From positions 79,734,001 through 79,798,000 of the forward strand of contig CM077597.1 in NCBI GenBank assembly GCA_039654915.1: a stretch of DNA of 64,000 nucleotides, read 5' to 3'. Every line of letters begins with the position of its first letter. The stretch's first letter is position 1. Shown here in pieces: positions 62,401 through 64,000 of the stretch. Origin of the DNA: Aquilaria yunnanensis (taxonomy: Eukaryota > Streptophyta > Magnoliopsida > Malvales > Thymelaeaceae). The notes under the pieces are model-generated. The model saw only the letters and a program-made list of their open reading frames with translations, searched no databases and was not told where the DNA came from. A program made the translations under genes and the position numbers.

Positions 62401-62851
62401 GTCTGCACATAAGCCAAATAGCCAACACCACCTTGACGGAGATATCTATTAGCTTGCAAGCTAGAAATTAAGATTGGAGTGAAGCTCTTTTTATCCCCCA
62501 CAAATTGCACTTCCGACCCATCAGCCAAGGAGAAGGTAACTAGCTTCTGATAGCAATCCACTTTAGCATGGTGGCGATGTAGCCAATCCATGCCCAAAAT
62601 ACAATCAAATTCAGATATCCCAAGCACAACGAGGTCAGAGTCTAAATTGCGTCCTCCGACAGAAATCGAGCAAGATTGAAGTACACGAGTAGAACTCATA
62701 CTAGTGTCTGACGGTGTAGAAACCACTAGTATGAAAGGAAGCTCTTTAACAGGCATGCCTAACTGATTTGCTAGTCTAGGAGATATGAAAGAATGTGTGG
62801 ACCCCGAGTCTATAAGAACTCTAGCAGGGAACCCAGAAATAGAAAGAGTAC
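59490..62851 (-). pseudogene. Element 3 pol (protease to chromodomain), two nonsense codons
   Basis: One frame read from 62,851 down to the stop at 59,490. Protease active-site motif is DSGS. Reverse transcriptase has FIDDILIYS, RNase H has YTDAS and FTDHKS, integrase has the H-H-C-C zinc site and then D, D and E catalytic positions. A GPF motif and a chromodomain with VKVIWNNHG and EATWEVED close the protein. Stops interrupt at 61,467-61,469 (just before RNase H) and 60,234-60,236 (TAG next to the catalytic Glu of integrase). Both are in frame; everything else stays open, so these are point changes. The chromodomain places it among the chromoviruses. Confidence 0.85.
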
Positions 62852-62945
62852 CTACGATCAATTCAAACAATCACTAACCTAAGCATGCCGCTACCATGAA
62901 CTTGAAATTAAAGGCTATAATTAAAAGCTATAACTAACAGCGTAC
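62852..62945 (-). other. Candidate 94-nt intron between gag and protease of element 3
   Basis: On the minus strand a GT after GCAAG (62,945) and an AG at 62,853-62,852 bound a T/A-rich segment that shifts the frame and contains stops. Removing exactly this segment brings gag and protease into one frame at a Gly codon. A TTGAT branch-like motif lies close to the acceptor. Alternatively it is a small insertion, because AGGTAC occurs at both ends. Confidence 0.5.
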
Positions 62946-64000
62946 CTTGCACCACACCTGGAGCATCCTCTGCCTCCTCGGCTGTCACTGCGTAAACACG
63001 TCCTGCTACACGAGGTTTCTTTGTTGGTGGTCCTGCCGGTGCTGCTGGTGGAACGTGTGCTGCTAGTGGAGCATCCCTCTTAGAACATTGCCTGGATAGA
63101 TGCCCTATCTCCTGGCAATAGAAACAGGTCACACACCGCCCTCCAACTGGGTGAAAGAAATGACAAGTCTGACATCTAGGCCCTCCCTGGCCCTGAAAAA
63201 TCGGTCGCACTGTAGACCCTCCTGCCCCATTAAGCTGTAGTCGGGTAGCTCTGCTATCGATTGGCTGACCTCTGCCAAAATGTCCTTGCCCCTGGGCAGG
63301 CATCGGTCGTGGTATAGGACGGAAACTGCCTGCATGTGTAGGTCGTGATGGCATACGACTCCGACTTGTGTCAAGCGGTCTAGATAGTTGCTTATCTCGC
63401 ATCCTTGCCTCACCCCGTTGAGCTAAGGATACTGCCTTCTCAAAGGTATCAATCTCTTGCATAATCAGCCTATCTGCCAGCTCGTCACGCAAACCATTAA
63501 CATACCTCTTGATTTTCCTTGGTTCATGTGCCACAATGTGCTCAGCATAGCGGGCCAAGGCATTAAATCTAGCTGTGTACTGATCTACTGTCATGCTTCC
63601 CTGTACCAGTGCAAGAAACTCCTGCTCTTTTCTGTCCCTCATGGCCTCAGAGAAGTATCGACCATAGAAAGTATGCACGAATGTCTCCCAAGTGATATAT
63701 CCGCCCTCAGTTCTCGGAACCCCTGGTCGAGTGGCCACCCACCATGTCTGGGCCTCCTCAACCAAGCTAAAGGTAGTTAAGTCCACCTTGTCCTCTTCTG
63801 GAATTCTCAAAGCTGTAAGTGTCCTCTCCGAAGCCCTGATCCACTCCTCAGCTTTGGTAGGGTTAACCCCACAAGTATATTCACCAGTTAGCCTCTTGAA
63901 CCGCTCAAGTAGGTCGGCCCTATGCTGACATCTGGCCGGGGCATGAGGCTACTGCTCCTGCTCATTCAAATTCTGAAAGTACTGGCCTAAGGCAATGACT
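62946..64000 (-). pseudogene. Element 3 gag (partial), one nonsense codon
   Basis: Capsid-like region with AQTWW and a YTARFNALARYAEH core, then RGEARMRDKQL. A basic Pro/Arg/Gly-rich linker precedes two cysteine knuckles (CQTCHFFHPVGGRC and CFYCQEIGHLSRQC). The frame runs on upstream past the internal Met at 63,810 to the window end, interrupted by a TAG at 63,949-63,951. The natural start is outside the window. Gag packages the element RNA into virus-like particles. Confidence 0.8.

Larger units (their letters stand above)
56036..64000 (-). mobile_element. Element 3: Ty3/gypsy chromovirus (Tekay/Del-like), partial in window
   Basis: A different family from elements 1 and 2. It starts TGTAACGCCCCC at 56,036 directly after CCTTT, inside the RPA1-like relic. 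Copy 1 at about 13,027 shows the uninterrupted site. Seen here are the 3' LTR, purine tract, pol and most of gag; the 5' LTR lies beyond the window. Long LTRs and a C-terminal chromodomain fit the Tekay/Del branch. Several nonsense codons make it defective and probably older than elements 1 and 2. Confidence 0.85.

Overview
This window is nuclear DNA of a flowering plant, mostly AT-rich, repeat-filled intergenic sequence. The evidence is Ty3/gypsy chromoviruses primed by initiator Met-tRNA, degenerate CCCTAAA-type (plant telomere motif) arrays, hAT-type non-autonomous transposons, and one spliced plant gene of the 23-kDa jasmonate-induced protein family. That family is best known from grasses and Caryophyllales; the species cannot be fixed from the sequence.

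Layout. (1) 1-975: AT-rich repeat sequence. (2) About 976-13,030: copy 1 of a segmental duplication. In order it holds a GC-rich exon-like block, a degenerate telomere-like array (about 2.0-4.3 kb), a CATACCACTTAACCTGAAT minisatellite (about 4.3-6.0 kb), a conserved block (6.0-6.9 kb), AT-rich repeats, and a replication-protein-A-like gene relic on the minus strand (about 12.0-13.06 kb). (3) 13.4-15.2 kb: a tandem array; 15.2-17.3 kb: dispersed duplicates interrupted by a TIR-type insertion; 17.85-18.64 kb: foldback units; 18.9-19.8 kb: a faint virus- or retroelement-like coding relic; 20.2-21.8 kb: more dispersed duplicates. (4) 21.9-26.2 kb: the jasmonate-induced-protein-like gene (TATA box about 23,611, coding 23,856-24,530, poly(A) signal about 24,674), bracketed by two non-autonomous hAT-like elements. 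(5) About 26,330-56,035: copy 2 of the segmental duplication in direct orientation, split by retrotransposons. Copy 1 shows the uninterrupted target sites.

Retrotransposons. All three are on the minus strand. Element 1 (29,328-50,196, TSD CCTAA) sits in the telomere-like array. Element 2 (38,229-48,171, TSD GTTCT) is nested in the 5' LTR of element 1. Element 3 (56,036 to beyond the window end) sits in the replication-protein-A-like relic of copy 2. All encode gag, protease, reverse transcriptase, RNase H, integrase and a C-terminal chromodomain, and all are broken: element 1 by a 23-bp deletion in gag, element 2 by three nonsense codons, element 3 by at least three nonsense codons. The left junction of element 1, with its telomere-like flank, is present as three apparently identical 519-bp tandem units.

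Most notable observations: the nested defective element with essentially identical LTRs outside one converted tract; that tract itself, carried over from the neighbouring LTR subfamily; a candidate 94-nt spliceosomal intron joining gag to protease in element 3; the 519-bp junction triplication; paralogous empty sites for both older insertions; two adjacent perfect inverted repeats just upstream of the TATA box of the jasmonate-type gene; and a frame-preserving 81-nt intron in that gene. I see no complete new defence or catalytic system here; the interest is in genome dynamics.
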